Below, piece after piece: positions 43,320 through 52,291 of a stretch of DNA of 64,000 nucleotides. The DNA is taken from positions 1 through 64,000 of the forward strand of contig CALVDQ010000011.1 in the NCBI GenBank assembly GCA_944326325.1, written 5' to 3'. Under the pieces are notes generated by a model. It was not told the origin of the DNA and made no database searches. It saw only the letters and a list, made by a program, of their open reading frames with translations. The DNA is from an uncultured Bacteroidales bacterium. Lineage in GTDB: Bacteria; Bacteroidota; Bacteroidia; Bacteroidales; UBA932. The position numbers and the translations under genes are program-made. Each line of letters begins with the position of its first letter. The stretch's first letter is position 1.

Positions 43320-45728
43320 ATGGAAAACAATACTGTAAAAAGCAGCAATACCGTGTCACGCGACAGGAACGAGGATTCGATGGACCTCCGTTATATCGTC
43401 GATGTCGTGTGGGATCTGAAGTACTGGATCATCATATCCGTCATCCTGGCAATGGTTGGAGGATATATCTTTCTGAAGGTCAAGATCCCCCAGTACACCC
43501 GTTCGGCCACGGTCCTCATCGCCAACGACAGGATGACCGGAGGTTCCGGACTGGAGCTGCAGCTTCTCTCCGACATTACGGGTATGCGTGCCAACGGCAT
43601 TATACAGAACGAGATATACATACTCAAATCCCGCCCTCTGATGCAGGCTGTCGTCGAGGACCTCTCACTGAACATCCGCTATTTCCGGACGAAGAACTTC
43701 ATGAGGGACATCGAGATGTACAGGTCTTCTCCGATAGAGTTCAGCCTTGTATCCGGGAGCCAGGCAAACAGATACCCTTCCGTGACGGTGGAATTCGAAG
43801 TGGGCAGGGACACCTTGTCCTATACTATCCGCAAGCTGACATTCGTGGCAACTGCCAGGGATGCCGGTGATCCGGTGCTGAAGGAGTTCAGGAACAGGAC
43901 ATATAAATTCGGCGATGCCGTGAACCTTCCGGACAACAATGTAGCCGTGATCTCCAGGACCACGCGTTCTTCCATGCTCGAGCCTGGAAGATACACCGTA
44001 GTGTTCACCTCGCCCAAGAGGATGGCCAAATACTATTCTTCCCGGCTTTCGGCAGGCACTACCGACTACAAGGAACGCTCGAGCGTAATATCCATGTCCA
44101 TACAGGATAATATCCCTTCCAGGGCGGATGATATCCTCAATACCCTGATCGCCAAGTATAACGAGGATACAAGGAACTTCCTTTCCCTTTCAACGTCCAA
44201 TACCCTGAAGTTCATCGACGAACGGCTGTCCATTCTTGAGACGCAGCTTGGGGATATCGAGGCCGAGGTAAGGAACTACAAGACGGACAACACCCTCGTG
44301 GACTTCATGCTCCAGTCCGAGAGTATGATAAAGAAAGGGACAGAATATGAGGCGCAGATCACGCAGATCGGCATACAGCTCCAGTTCCTTGACATGATCA
44401 GGGAATACCTCCAGGATGACAGCAATGAATACAGCCTCCTTCCGGCCAACATAGGTATCGAGGACAAGGGGCTGACCACCGTGATAAACGACTTCAACTC
44501 CGTCGTCATTGAACGGCGCAGGCTTCTGCTCGGGGCATCGGAGACCAACCCCAGAATACAGGCCCTTACCAGCCAGATCCAGGATATGAGAAAGGCTATC
44601 CTGCTTTCTATCAACCAGCTCAGGGATTCATACCAGTACAGGTATGACATAGTCCTGAAAGAAGCCATGGCAGACAAGGACAGGATGGCGGAAATCCCGA
44701 ACCAGCAGCTTGATATGGCCAAGATAGAGAGGCAGCAGATGATCGTGGAGCCTCTGTATGTGCTTCTGCGCCAGAAAAAGGAGGAAGCGCTGATCTCCCT
44801 TTATGCCCAGACGGACAATGCGAGGATAGTCGAACCGGCCGACGGGCCGGACAGGCCGTCTTCACCTCAGCCCATGATGATATACGCCTTCTGTTTCCTG
44901 CTGGGCATCGTGGCCCCTCCGGGCGGCTTTTTCCTGAGACGGATGCTGCAGAGGCGCGTATCCACGATAAAGGATGTAACGGACAGGACTGCCCTGCCTA
45001 TAATAGGATATATTCCGAACAGCGAATCCGCCATAGTGGAGCAGGGCAGCCGCGACATCCTTTCGGAGACCTACAGGGCGGTAAGGGCCAACATGGGCTT
45101 CCTGTCCGCGAAAGTGCTGCAGGTGACATCTTCCATTTCAGGGGAAGGAAAGTCCACGGTAGCGGTGAACCTTGCCTTGACACTGGCATTCGCAGGAAAG
45201 AAGGTGCTTTTCATAGAAACGGACCTGAGGAACGGCTATGACTACAAGCTCTTCGGACTGGACAAGAGGAAAAACGGCCTCGCCACATATCTTAGCGGGA
45301 GCAGCTCTCTGGAAGAGGTCCTGTGTTGCGGAGTCCTGAACCCTAACCTCGATGCCATACTGCGGGGTACGATGCCTCCGAATCCGAACGAACTGCTTTC
45401 CGGCAGGAAAATGGCTGCCCTTATTGCAGATATGAAGGAGAAATACGACTATGTCATATGTGATTCCGCTCCATACGTCATTATTTCAGACCCTATAGTG
45501 GTGAACAACTACACTGACGCAACGTTCTATGTCATAAGGTGCGGCGTCTCCGACCTCAGATTCATAGACGAGCTCAACTTCGCTTCCGATTCCGGACGGT
45601 TGAAGAATATTTCCATAATAATCAACGGTATCAATCCGAAGACCAAGATCTATGGCAAGTATGGCGGCTATGGCTATGGATACGGATACGGCTACGGCGA
45701 TGCCATGAAGAAGAGTGACGGGGAATAG
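43320..45728 (+). CDS. Wzc-type chain-length regulator and tyrosine autokinase
   Basis: An 802-residue inner-membrane co-polymerase. A Wzz domain with helix 1 (WIIISVILAMVGGYIF, about 35-52) leads to a periplasmic coiled-coil region (about 270-460) and helix 2 (MMIYAFCFLLGIVAPPGGFF, about 520). The cytoplasmic BY-kinase has Walker A SSISGEGKSTVA (about 605-615), Walker A' FIETDLRNG and Walker B VICDSAP. The C-terminus is a Gly-Tyr cluster with seven Tyr at about 778-792, the autophosphorylation tail. The CpsB-type phosphatase gene starts 3 nt after it. Confidence 0.93.
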   Translation: MENNTVKSSNTVSRDRNEDSMDLRYIVDVVWDLKYWIIISVILAMVGGYIFLKVKIPQYTRSATVLIANDRMTGGSGLELQLLSDITGMRANGIIQNEIYILKSRPLMQAVVEDLSLNIRYFRTKNFMRDIEMYRSSPIEFSLVSGSQANRYPSVTVEFEVGRDTLSYTIRKLTFVATARDAGDPVLKEFRNRTYKFGDAVNLPDNNVAVISRTTRSSMLEPGRYTVVFTSPKRMAKYYSSRLSAGTTDYKERSSVISMSIQDNIPSRADDILNTLIAKYNEDTRNFLSLSTSNTLKFIDERLSILETQLGDIEAEVRNYKTDNTLVDFMLQSESMIKKGTEYEAQITQIGIQLQFLDMIREYLQDDSNEYSLLPANIGIEDKGLTTVINDFNSVVIERRRLLLGASETNPRIQALTSQIQDMRKAILLSINQLRDSYQYRYDIVLKEAMADKDRMAEIPNQQLDMAKIERQQMIVEPLYVLLRQKKEEALISLYAQTDNARIVEPADGPDRPSSPQPMMIYAFCFLLGIVAPPGGFFLRRMLQRRVSTIKDVTDRTALPIIGYIPNSESAIVEQGSRDILSETYRAVRANMGFLSAKVLQVTSSISGEGKSTVAVNLALTLAFAGKKVLFIETDLRNGYDYKLFGLDKRKNGLATYLSGSSSLEEVLCCGVLNPNLDAILRGTMPPNPNELLSGRKMAALIADMKEKYDYVICDSAPYVIISDPIVVNNYTDATFYVIRCGVSDLRFIDELNFASDSGRLKNISIIINGINPKTKIYGKYGGYGYGYGYGYGDAMKKSDGE

Positions 45729-45731
45729 GAT

Positions 45732-46472
45732 ATGTGGTTCTTCAACAGATCGGTAAAGTTCACGGAGCTGGATTTCCGGACTGACATCCATTCCCATATA
45801 CTTCCTGGAGTGGATGACGGGTTCCGTACGGAGGACAGGTCGGCCAGGGCTCTGGAACTCCTGCACGGGATGGGACTTGAACGCTCTGTCCTTACTCCCC
45901 ACATTTATCCGGAACTTTATCCGGGCAATACTCCCGTTTCTGTCAGATTGAGACTGGAGGAGGTCTCCGGACTGTTTTCTTCGACAGGGGTAGATTGTCG
46001 GGCCGCAGGGGAGCACATGGTATATGCGGGAGTGGAGGACAGTTTCTGCCGGGAGAATGCCGGTGAAGTCCTGTGCCTGTCGGGAAAATTCGTCCTCATC
46101 GAAATGTCATACGCCTTTGAGTCGCAGAATATCAGGGAGTTCATCTTCCGGCTCAATTCTATGGGCTATCATCCTGTCCTTGCGCACCCGGAGAGGTACA
46201 GTTATTATTCCGGGAGCCTTGAGGAGGTAACATCGATTGCAGACATGGACACCAGACTGCAGCTCAACATCCTTTCTCTCGGGGGCTTTTACGGGAATAC
46301 GGCAAGGGAGAAAGCCGAGGCCATCCTCGAGAGGGGACTGTATTCGTACCTCGGTACAGACCTTCATTCACTTGCCCAGATCGATCAGCTTAAATCGCTT
46401 AAAATAAAGAGAAAACATATTCATGCCGTTGAACGTCTGCTTGCCGGAAACGATTCTCTCTGGCAGGCATGA
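45732..46472 (+). CDS. CpsB/YwqE-type tyrosine-protein phosphatase
   Basis: A 246-residue PHP-fold metal-dependent phosphatase expected to dephosphorylate the Wzc-type kinase encoded just upstream. Metal ligands are visible in DIHSHILPGVDDGFRT, ERSVLTPHIYPELY, FVLIEMSYAF, HPVLAHPERYSYY and YLGTDLHSLAQ. The order wza-wzc-cpsB makes a complete export and phosphoregulation set. It converges with the HAD gene after 17 nt. Confidence 0.92.
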   Translation: MWFFNRSVKFTELDFRTDIHSHILPGVDDGFRTEDRSARALELLHGMGLERSVLTPHIYPELYPGNTPVSVRLRLEEVSGLFSSTGVDCRAAGEHMVYAGVEDSFCRENAGEVLCLSGKFVLIEMSYAFESQNIREFIFRLNSMGYHPVLAHPERYSYYSGSLEEVTSIADMDTRLQLNILSLGGFYGNTAREKAEAILERGLYSYLGTDLHSLAQIDQLKSLKIKRKHIHAVERLLAGNDSLWQA

Positions 46473-46489
46473 CGGATCATTCCGGTCCG

Positions 46490-47329
46490 TCATGCTCCGG
46501 TCTCGAGTTTCCTGAGTTCGAACTCAGCCTTGATCTTGTCTATGATGGCGCAGACTACCTCATACATCCTGCCGTCTTTTCTGAAGTCTGCGGGGCAGAT
46601 GAAGTTCACCCGTTTCTGCCTGAGAAGCTTCCGTGCGATATTCCTCTTCCTTTCCGCACGGGGATTGTATACGGCTATGGAATTGCCCCCGAACATCTTG
46701 ACGATTTTCATGCAGGGTACATCCGTCTCTCCGTCCCCGAAATATATCATGGACGGGAAAGGAATCCTCTTGTTTTCTTCAAGCTGGCTTTCATTTACCC
46801 TCTTGTTGTCCCTGATGCTGAGGATACCCTTGTTGATCTTGAACAGAAACTGAGTCTTCGCGGTATAGTCCACTGCGACTCCGGGCCATTCAGCTTCCCC
46901 GTTGTCGTTGTACAGGAAGGAACAGGCGAAGATCCTCTTGAATTCCCTGGCTATGGGGGAGCCCTCGATCATCTCAGCAAGCCCGGAGGAGTTGATATAA
47001 TGCTCGATGCGGACACCTTTCGACTTCCCGTAGGCATTTATGAGCCCGAACCATTCCAGGACCCCGGGGAAGAGCTCTATCTGTTCCCCGAACTTCCGGA
47101 AATCCTCCCTCCTGAGCTTTATCCCGGCCTTCCTGGCTTCATCGAACATAAGTTTCATATATGCCAGTATGTTGCTGGCATCCTGTCCCTTGGCTATTTC
47201 GTCGCTCATTTTCCAGAATTCCTCCGGGGTCTTGCCTATGGCCTGGATGAACCCGAATTCCTGCATGTTTCCCGGAGAGAGTGTCCCGTCGAAGTCATAG
47301 ACGAGCGCGACTATCAGTTGCTTCCTCAT
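46490..47329 (-). CDS. HAD-superfamily hydrolase
   Basis: A 279-residue haloacid-dehalogenase-type phosphatase. Motif I is VYDFDGTLSP (nucleophile and acid Asp), motif II HYINSSGLAEM and motif IV YFGDGETDVPCMKIV. A long insertion (about 50-110) is the cap. Homologues of this layout are annotated only as HAD phosphatases; the substrate is unknown. The ATG at 47329 is preferred over a TTG two codons upstream. A promoter and 19-bp dyad lie upstream, facing the divergent acyl-CoA ligase. Confidence 0.85.
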   Translation of the reverse strand: MRKQLIVALVYDFDGTLSPGNMQEFGFIQAIGKTPEEFWKMSDEIAKGQDASNILAYMKLMFDEARKAGIKLRREDFRKFGEQIELFPGVLEWFGLINAYGKSKGVRIEHYINSSGLAEMIEGSPIAREFKRIFACSFLYNDNGEAEWPGVAVDYTAKTQFLFKINKGILSIRDNKRVNESQLEENKRIPFPSMIYFGDGETDVPCMKIVKMFGGNSIAVYNPRAERKRNIARKLLRQKRVNFICPADFRKDGRMYEVVCAIIDKIKAEFELRKLETGA

Positions 47330-47351
47330 GATCAAAACTTTGCATATCTGT

Positions 47352-47383
47352 CAAATATAATGATTTTTTCTGATTATCAGAAA
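47352..47383 (-). promoter_or_regulatory. Promoter of the HAD hydrolase
   Basis: The reverse strand carries TTTC (47383-47380), a 20-nt spacer and TATATTTG (47359-47352). The predicted leader is about 17 nt. Confidence 0.65.
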
Positions 47384-47384
47384 A
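47366..47384. promoter_or_regulatory. 19-bp perfect dyad in a divergent promoter region
   Basis: TTTTCTGAT (47366-47374) and ATCAGAAAA (47376-47384) are perfect inverted arms around one base. The dyad covers the spacer and -33 box of the HAD promoter and lies upstream of the acyl-CoA ligase promoter, so it is placed to act as an operator. Confidence 0.55.
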
Positions 47385-47420
47385 GCGTCTCAGGTGCTTT
47401 CATCCGGGGCGGGACCGGAT

Positions 47421-47452
47421 TTTGGCGGTGGAAGAAAAAATGCTTATATTTA
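47421..47452 (+). promoter_or_regulatory. Promoter of the acyl-CoA ligase
   Basis: TTTG (47421-47424), a 20-nt spacer and TATATTTA (47445-47452) fit the consensus with one mismatch. The predicted transcript starts near 47459, which excludes the upstream in-frame TTG at 47422 and supports the ATG at 47470. Confidence 0.7.
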
Positions 47453-47469
47453 TCGTAAAACAGATCAAT

Positions 47470-49113
47470 ATGAGACATTATCTATCACGGCTGGAAGGCG
47501 TTGTAAAGGAGCACTGGGATGACAGGGCTCTGGCCAACTTCAACGGCGAGTCGTTTACTTTCGGCGAGATGGCTGCCGGTATTGAGAGATTCCACATCCT
47601 TTTTTCTGCCCTGGGCATAGGAAAAGGTGACAAGATAGCGCTTTGCGCAAAGAATTCCGCCAGGTGGGCGGTATGTTTTCTTGCTGCCAATACCTGCGGG
47701 GCCGTAGTTGTGCCTATCCTTTCCGATTTCCATCCTGAAAGCATAAATTCCCTTGTCGACCATTCGGAGAGCAGGCTGCTTTTCACGGATACGGACTTGT
47801 GGAAGAAACTGGACGCGGCGAAGATGCCGCTCCTTGAGACAGTCGTTTCGGTGAATGATTTCAGCCTGCTATACAGCAGGATCGGAGGGGCTGCGGAAAT
47901 CTTTGCCGGCCTGGACGCGGCATTTTCCGGGAAATATCCCGGAGGGTTTTCTCCGTCGGATGTCTCCTATCCGGCAGACAATGACAAGGATATCGCACTT
48001 ATAAACTATACTTCAGGTACGACGAGCGCGCCCAAAGGGGTCATGATCCGGTACGATTCCCTCAGTTCGAACATCGAGTTCGGCCTTGACAATATGCCGT
48101 GCAGTCCCGGGGAGAACATAGTTTCCATGTTGCCAATGGCCCATATGTACGGTATGGTGTTCGAATTCCTGTACCCTATCTGCGGAGGTGTCACCATAAA
48201 CTATCTCGGCAAGACTCCGACTCCTGCCCTGTTGCTCGGGGCAATGGCTTCCCTGAAGCCGTATCTTGTGATTACCGTGCCTTTGGTCATGGAGAAGATC
48301 TTCAAGAGCTCCGTGCAGCCGGTGCTGAAGAAGCCTCTTGTGAAGGTGATGACGCACATCCCGTTGGTAAACAGGATAATATACCGGAAGATCCATGACA
48401 GGCTGATGTCGGCGTTCGGCGGCCAGGTCAGGTGCCTGATCATGGGCGGAGCCGCCCTGAACCCGGAAGTCGAGGCCTGGTTCAAGAAGTTCCGCCTGCC
48501 GTTTACCGTCGGCTACGGGATGACGGAGGGGGCTCCTCTTTTCGGGTATGCGCCATGGGACGAGTTCGTCCCTCACTCCTGCGGCAGGAAGGTCGACAGG
48601 ATAGAAGTGAGGATAGATTCCAAGGACCCGGAGAATATAGTCGGTGAAATCCAGGTAAAGGGAGTGAACGTGATGGAAGGGTACTACAAGAATCCGGATG
48701 CGAGCGCCGCCGCTTTCACGGCGGACGGCTGGCTCAGGACCGGGGATCTCGGGGTGATTGACAAGGACGGGAACATATTCATCAGAGGTCGCAGCAAGAA
48801 CATGATCCTGTCTTCCAACGGACAGAATATCTACCCGGAAGAAATAGAGGCTGTGCTGAACAACCGGCCATACGTGGTGGAGTCCGTAGTCGTGGACCGG
48901 GATTCGAGGCTTGTCGCCCTTGTGTATCTTGATACGGATAAGATGGAGAAGGACGGCATAAGGGAAGAAGCCCGCGAGGACTGCCTTAAGGCCATACTTG
49001 CTTCGGTGAACAGGGACCTTCCGGCCTACAGCAAGGTGTCCCGGCTCGAAGTGAGGGACCAGCCGTTCGAGAAAACCCCGAAGATGAGTATCCGAAGATT
49101 TCTGTACAGGTAG
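47470..49113 (+). CDS. AMP-binding long-chain fatty acid-CoA ligase family protein
   Basis: A 547-residue adenylate-forming enzyme that activates a carboxylate, most likely a fatty acid, to an acyl-CoA or acyl-ACP. The P-loop-like motif INYTSGTTSAPKGVM is near residue 180, followed by GGAALNPEVEAWF, VGYGMTEGAPLFGY, GWLRTGDLGVIDKDGNIFIRGR and the catalytic lysine region FEKTPKMSIRRFLY. The last motif has Lys followed by MSIRRF rather than the common KIKR. It is monocistronic with its own promoter. Confidence 0.9.
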   Translation: MRHYLSRLEGVVKEHWDDRALANFNGESFTFGEMAAGIERFHILFSALGIGKGDKIALCAKNSARWAVCFLAANTCGAVVVPILSDFHPESINSLVDHSESRLLFTDTDLWKKLDAAKMPLLETVVSVNDFSLLYSRIGGAAEIFAGLDAAFSGKYPGGFSPSDVSYPADNDKDIALINYTSGTTSAPKGVMIRYDSLSSNIEFGLDNMPCSPGENIVSMLPMAHMYGMVFEFLYPICGGVTINYLGKTPTPALLLGAMASLKPYLVITVPLVMEKIFKSSVQPVLKKPLVKVMTHIPLVNRIIYRKIHDRLMSAFGGQVRCLIMGGAALNPEVEAWFKKFRLPFTVGYGMTEGAPLFGYAPWDEFVPHSCGRKVDRIEVRIDSKDPENIVGEIQVKGVNVMEGYYKNPDASAAAFTADGWLRTGDLGVIDKDGNIFIRGRSKNMILSSNGQNIYPEEIEAVLNNRPYVVESVVVDRDSRLVALVYLDTDKMEKDGIREEAREDCLKAILASVNRDLPAYSKVSRLEVRDQPFEKTPKMSIRRFLYR

Positions 49114-49179
49114 TCCTGGATTTCCTGCAACGATATTACAGGCAGTCGCATCTATCCTCCGGACAAACAGAAATGACAG

Positions 49180-49830
49180 ATGAAACCTATTGTGACTGCT
49201 GCGCTTGCCGCAATCTTCCTTTATGTCTGCGTCCCTTCGGGGGCCCGCGACAGGGAGAGGGAATATGACCTGAAACGTCATGAGTTTTTCGTAGGGACCG
49301 GGATCGTTCCTGGGATGTACTCCATTCCCGGATACAGATATGGGAATATCTTTCTCCAGGACGGCAATTCGATCTCCGGATCGTACAACGAAGCCCGGTA
49401 TTCTCAGAAGGAATATACGTCGGGGGTGTGGTCGGCAGGCTATACCTGTAATTTTACAAAGGTGCTGGCCATACAGGCCAATGCTTTCTATGAAGCCGGC
49501 TGGGTCAAATACTACAGGAGGGAAGACGGTGTCTTCTCTTCGAGGTGTTTTGACTCGTATCTTTCAGCCATGGCTTCCTTCAAGGTCAACTGGCTGAACC
49601 GCAAGTGGGTCCGGATGTATTCTTACGCCGGACTCGGACTTTCGTGGAATTACAGTTCGGATGATCCGATAGGAAGTCCCGGAAAGAGCAATGTCGAGAA
49701 CAGGGTAGCGTTCGCATTCCAGATAACGCCGGTAGGCATTGCCGTGGGCAGGAGATTCTTCGGTTTTGCGGAATGCGGTGTCGGTAAGTATTTCAGCGGA
49801 ATTTCCATAGGGGCCGGCTACAGGTTCTGA
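49180..49830 (+). CDS. Predicted outer-membrane beta-barrel protein (module 1)
   Basis: A 216-residue exported protein: a signal peptide ends near SGA (about residue 22), followed by alternating amphipathic strands and a C-terminal aromatic residue in GAGYRF, the usual OMP insertion signal. Length and strands suggest a small barrel. The C-terminal block (WLNRKWVRMYSYAGLGL, ITPVGIAVGRRFFGFAECGVGKYF) is closely repeated in the gene at 50655, so the two are paralogues. A lipoprotein gene follows 29 nt downstream. Function unknown. Confidence 0.68.
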   Translation: MKPIVTAALAAIFLYVCVPSGARDREREYDLKRHEFFVGTGIVPGMYSIPGYRYGNIFLQDGNSISGSYNEARYSQKEYTSGVWSAGYTCNFTKVLAIQANAFYEAGWVKYYRREDGVFSSRCFDSYLSAMASFKVNWLNRKWVRMYSYAGLGLSWNYSSDDPIGSPGKSNVENRVAFAFQITPVGIAVGRRFFGFAECGVGKYFSGISIGAGYRF

Positions 49831-49859
49831 GGTCAGGTCCGCACATAATCTGAACAGGA

Positions 49860-50651
49860 ATGAAAACAACGGTAAAAGTTTTTCTGATTCTTGCTGCCGC
49901 CGTATCAGTGGCCTCATGCAAGATATACGATGACAGCGACGTATTGCAGGAACCGGCATATATGGTAGTATGCAATACATACGAAGACTGCATATCCGAG
50001 ATTTTCAAGGTTGCCGAGATTTCGGACTTTTTCAGCCGGTACCAGGAGATACGCTCGGACAGGGAGGCGGCACTGGAGCTTGCCAGGTCCTATTTTTCAT
50101 ATCTGATAACTTCTGACGACCTTTATTACGAGGAGGCGGAAGTGTCCGGCTGGGGCCGTATCGTATTGAACGGAGACGGCTCTTTCACGGTATACACCAG
50201 GCATTTTTTCTGGTCCGGACACTATGGCGGCAGGACCTTCACCTATCATGTCACACCTTCCGGAGACCGCACCTATTCTCTGGCCCTGGAGGAAACGGAC
50301 GGTGACATAGACCTGCATATAAACGCAGAGGTGTCCTGTGATGACGACTGGGTGACTCTTGAGAATTGTTCCGTGTTGTATACTCCGGGACAGAAGGACG
50401 GTTATGCCATCTCGTCTGTCAAGGATTCTCCAGTCAGGCGTGTGATGGTGGATGCCGGTCAGGAGGTCTACCAGGCTTCTTCCGGAAGCCTTTCCTATTC
50501 CTATTGTCTTGACGGGTCCGAGACCGATGACTTTATCCTCAGCTTCGGAGACCTCTATGTATCAATACGGCGTGACGGCCGTGTGGCCAAGTGCAAGCCT
50601 CTGGCAAGCTATGGGGGCTGGGATGTAGATTATGTACTTGAAATTGAGTAG
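49860..50651 (+). CDS. Hypothetical lipoprotein (module 1)
   Basis: A 263-residue predicted lipoprotein with lipobox SVASC (Cys20). After a short helical region (EIFKVAEISDFFSRYQEIRSD) it is strand-rich with many aromatic residues (GDGSFTVYTRHFFWSGHYGGRTFTYHV). No named domain is recognised. It lies between two paralogous barrel genes, 29 and 3 nt away, so an envelope complex with them is plausible. Confidence 0.65.
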   Translation: MKTTVKVFLILAAAVSVASCKIYDDSDVLQEPAYMVVCNTYEDCISEIFKVAEISDFFSRYQEIRSDREAALELARSYFSYLITSDDLYYEEAEVSGWGRIVLNGDGSFTVYTRHFFWSGHYGGRTFTYHVTPSGDRTYSLALEETDGDIDLHINAEVSCDDDWVTLENCSVLYTPGQKDGYAISSVKDSPVRRVMVDAGQEVYQASSGSLSYSYCLDGSETDDFILSFGDLYVSIRRDGRVAKCKPLASYGGWDVDYVLEIE

Positions 50652-50654
50652 AAG

Positions 50655-51329
50655 ATGAAAATGTATAGAATTATCGTCTTGCTGGCGGCGGCATTCCTGT
50701 CTGCGCCGGTATTGCCTTGCAGGGCTTCGGATTCAAGGTCAGACGATGGGAAACAGGAAGCCTGGCAGTACAGTTATGAGGTACGTCTCGGCTGGGGAGG
50801 ATATCCTCTGTTTGATGTATCGAATTTGTGGATGACCGGAAGCGGAACAATCTTCTCGTATGACAGTGAACCTTATTTCGGCAATCCGTCCTTGTCTATG
50901 ATCTATCATCCGTCTACGGGCCAGGGATATATGACAGGTGTAATTGCAGCTGAATTCGATTTCAATTTCAAACGGTGGTTCACCCTGACTGTGGGTATTT
51001 CCGGAAACGGAGCCTATCAGGATGTCTTCGATGTCATGACAGGGGAGAAGTCCGGACGGAACAAGGGTGTCGCCATGTCCTTGCTTCCTGAAGCAAGGTT
51101 CTACTGGCTCAACAGACAGCAGGTACGGATGTACTCTTCCATAGGTCTCGGCCTAGGCGTGACCACTTATACAAAGGCCGGCTACCGGGATCCGGACGTC
51201 TCCTGGTATCCGCTGTTCCAGGTGACGCCTGTCGGTATTTCCGTGGGAAGAAGAGTCTATTGGTTCGCGGAATGCGGCCTGGGCATGCAGTATTTCGGTG
51301 GTATGACAGGAATAGGGGTTAGATTCTGA
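50655..51329 (+). CDS. Predicted outer-membrane beta-barrel protein (module 2)
   Basis: A 224-residue paralogue of the gene at 49180. A signal peptide (cleavage near PCRA) is followed by strand pairs and the shared C-terminal block WLNRQQVRMYSSIGLGLG, VTPVGISVGRRVYWFAECGLGMQYF, ending in GIGVRF. The N-terminal half differs from the first copy. It starts 3 nt after the preceding lipoprotein and 16 nt before the next one. Function unknown. Confidence 0.68.
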   Translation: MKMYRIIVLLAAAFLSAPVLPCRASDSRSDDGKQEAWQYSYEVRLGWGGYPLFDVSNLWMTGSGTIFSYDSEPYFGNPSLSMIYHPSTGQGYMTGVIAAEFDFNFKRWFTLTVGISGNGAYQDVFDVMTGEKSGRNKGVAMSLLPEARFYWLNRQQVRMYSSIGLGLGVTTYTKAGYRDPDVSWYPLFQVTPVGISVGRRVYWFAECGLGMQYFGGMTGIGVRF

Positions 51330-51345
51330 AAAAGGAGGATAATAT

Positions 51346-52170
51346 ATGGCTGATGCTAGATTTTTTGCACCTTTGTCCGCTATGGTTCTGGCAGTGGCAT
51401 TATGTGCTGTTTCATGTGTGGTGGAGAGACCTGTAGAGTCGAAACGTACAGTGTCTTCCCTTTCGGGGTATGTAGACGGAAGGATGGTGCCTTTGCTGCT
51501 GTGCGAACCGGCTGTGGTCGTTTCCGTGGCTTCGGATGTTGACAGGTACCTTGCACTTACAGATGAGGAAAAAGAGAATTTCGACATGGAATCCGTATTT
51601 CCCGGAGGAATAAGGCATATCGATGACAGGGACATAAATGTCAGAGGTGTAGCCAGTGTCTACCCGGACGGGAACAGGCTTGGCGATCCTGGCGCGAAGT
51701 GGACGGTTCGCAGGGCCTATTCCGAAAATGATGAAAACTCTTCGGCCTATTACAGCTATTATTCGGGCTCTGACTACTATGCCATGGCCTGGGAGATAGA
51801 GTGCATCGGGGACGGGGTGTGGACATTGACCGTGAAGGAAACGGATTCATGGGATTCCGAGATGCGTTCTGAAATCAGTGTCGCTTTGTCTTCGGAGACG
51901 GACAGCTATCGCGATTATCATCTGGAGGCTTCCGGGACGAGATCGGAGGATGAATACCATGCGGACAGCCGTACTGTGGACGGACCTGTGACTGTCAGGT
52001 GCATGTTCGGTTCCCTGGAGAATGAGAATACCGGCATGACATGGTCGGTACGGCCTGTAAACGGCAGGTTCAATACGGATTTTTACAGAGGACAGGAACA
52101 CCTTGATTATTGTAATTATACCTATACTCCAGGTGAGGGCCGGATCTGCGAGACCGGACTTGCTGACTGA
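51346..52170 (+). CDS. Hypothetical lipoprotein (module 2)
   Basis: A 274-residue predicted lipoprotein (lipobox CAVSC, Cys24), strand-rich and acidic, with a DGVWTLTVKETDSWDSE central stretch. It occupies the same position after a barrel gene as the lipoprotein at 49860 and shares a general plan with it, but I cannot show homology by eye. An AAAGGAGG-like ribosome-binding site precedes the ATG. Two hairpins after the stop probably terminate the four-gene unit. Confidence 0.62.
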   Translation: MADARFFAPLSAMVLAVALCAVSCVVERPVESKRTVSSLSGYVDGRMVPLLLCEPAVVVSVASDVDRYLALTDEEKENFDMESVFPGGIRHIDDRDINVRGVASVYPDGNRLGDPGAKWTVRRAYSENDENSSAYYSYYSGSDYYAMAWEIECIGDGVWTLTVKETDSWDSEMRSEISVALSSETDSYRDYHLEASGTRSEDEYHADSRTVDGPVTVRCMFGSLENENTGMTWSVRPVNGRFNTDFYRGQEHLDYCNYTYTPGEGRICETGLAD

Positions 52171-52201
52171 CTGTGCCGGGATCCCTGCTGACAAGCTTCC
52201 T

Positions 52202-52220
52202 CTGACTTTTTGTCAGTTTT
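52202..52220 (+). terminator. Short hairpin with T-run after the barrel/lipoprotein cluster
   Basis: CTGAC (52202-52206), a T5 loop, GTCAG (52212-52216) and TTTT (52217-52220) make a small intrinsic terminator 31 nt after the stop at 52170. The same dyad lies upstream of htpG and could instead be a regulator site. Confidence 0.5.
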
Positions 52221-52253
52221 GGTCCTGAGGAACAAATTTTGACTTCCAGTTGA

Positions 52254-52291
52254 CGCCCGCTGCGGTAAAACCGAAGCGGGGCGTTTGTTTT
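52254..52291 (+). terminator. GC-rich terminator hairpin upstream of htpG
   Basis: Arms 52254-52261 and 52275-52283 pair with one bulged G, with an inner CGGT/ACCG stem (63-66 with 70-73), followed by TTTGTTTT (52284-52291). This looks like the main terminator of the 49180-52170 genes. No consensus promoter is visible between it and htpG. Confidence 0.6.

Noticed and set aside
42497..43348. 283-codon reverse-strand open frame
   Set aside because: Antisense to the wza-like gene; shadow of its codon pattern.
45648..45702. CRISPR-like short repeat array
   Set aside because: The 6-bp units are coding Gly-Tyr repeats within the kinase gene. No CRISPR array was seen anywhere in the window.
48013..49281. 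422-codon reverse-strand open frame
   Set aside because: Antisense to the acyl-CoA ligase and without protein-like composition.
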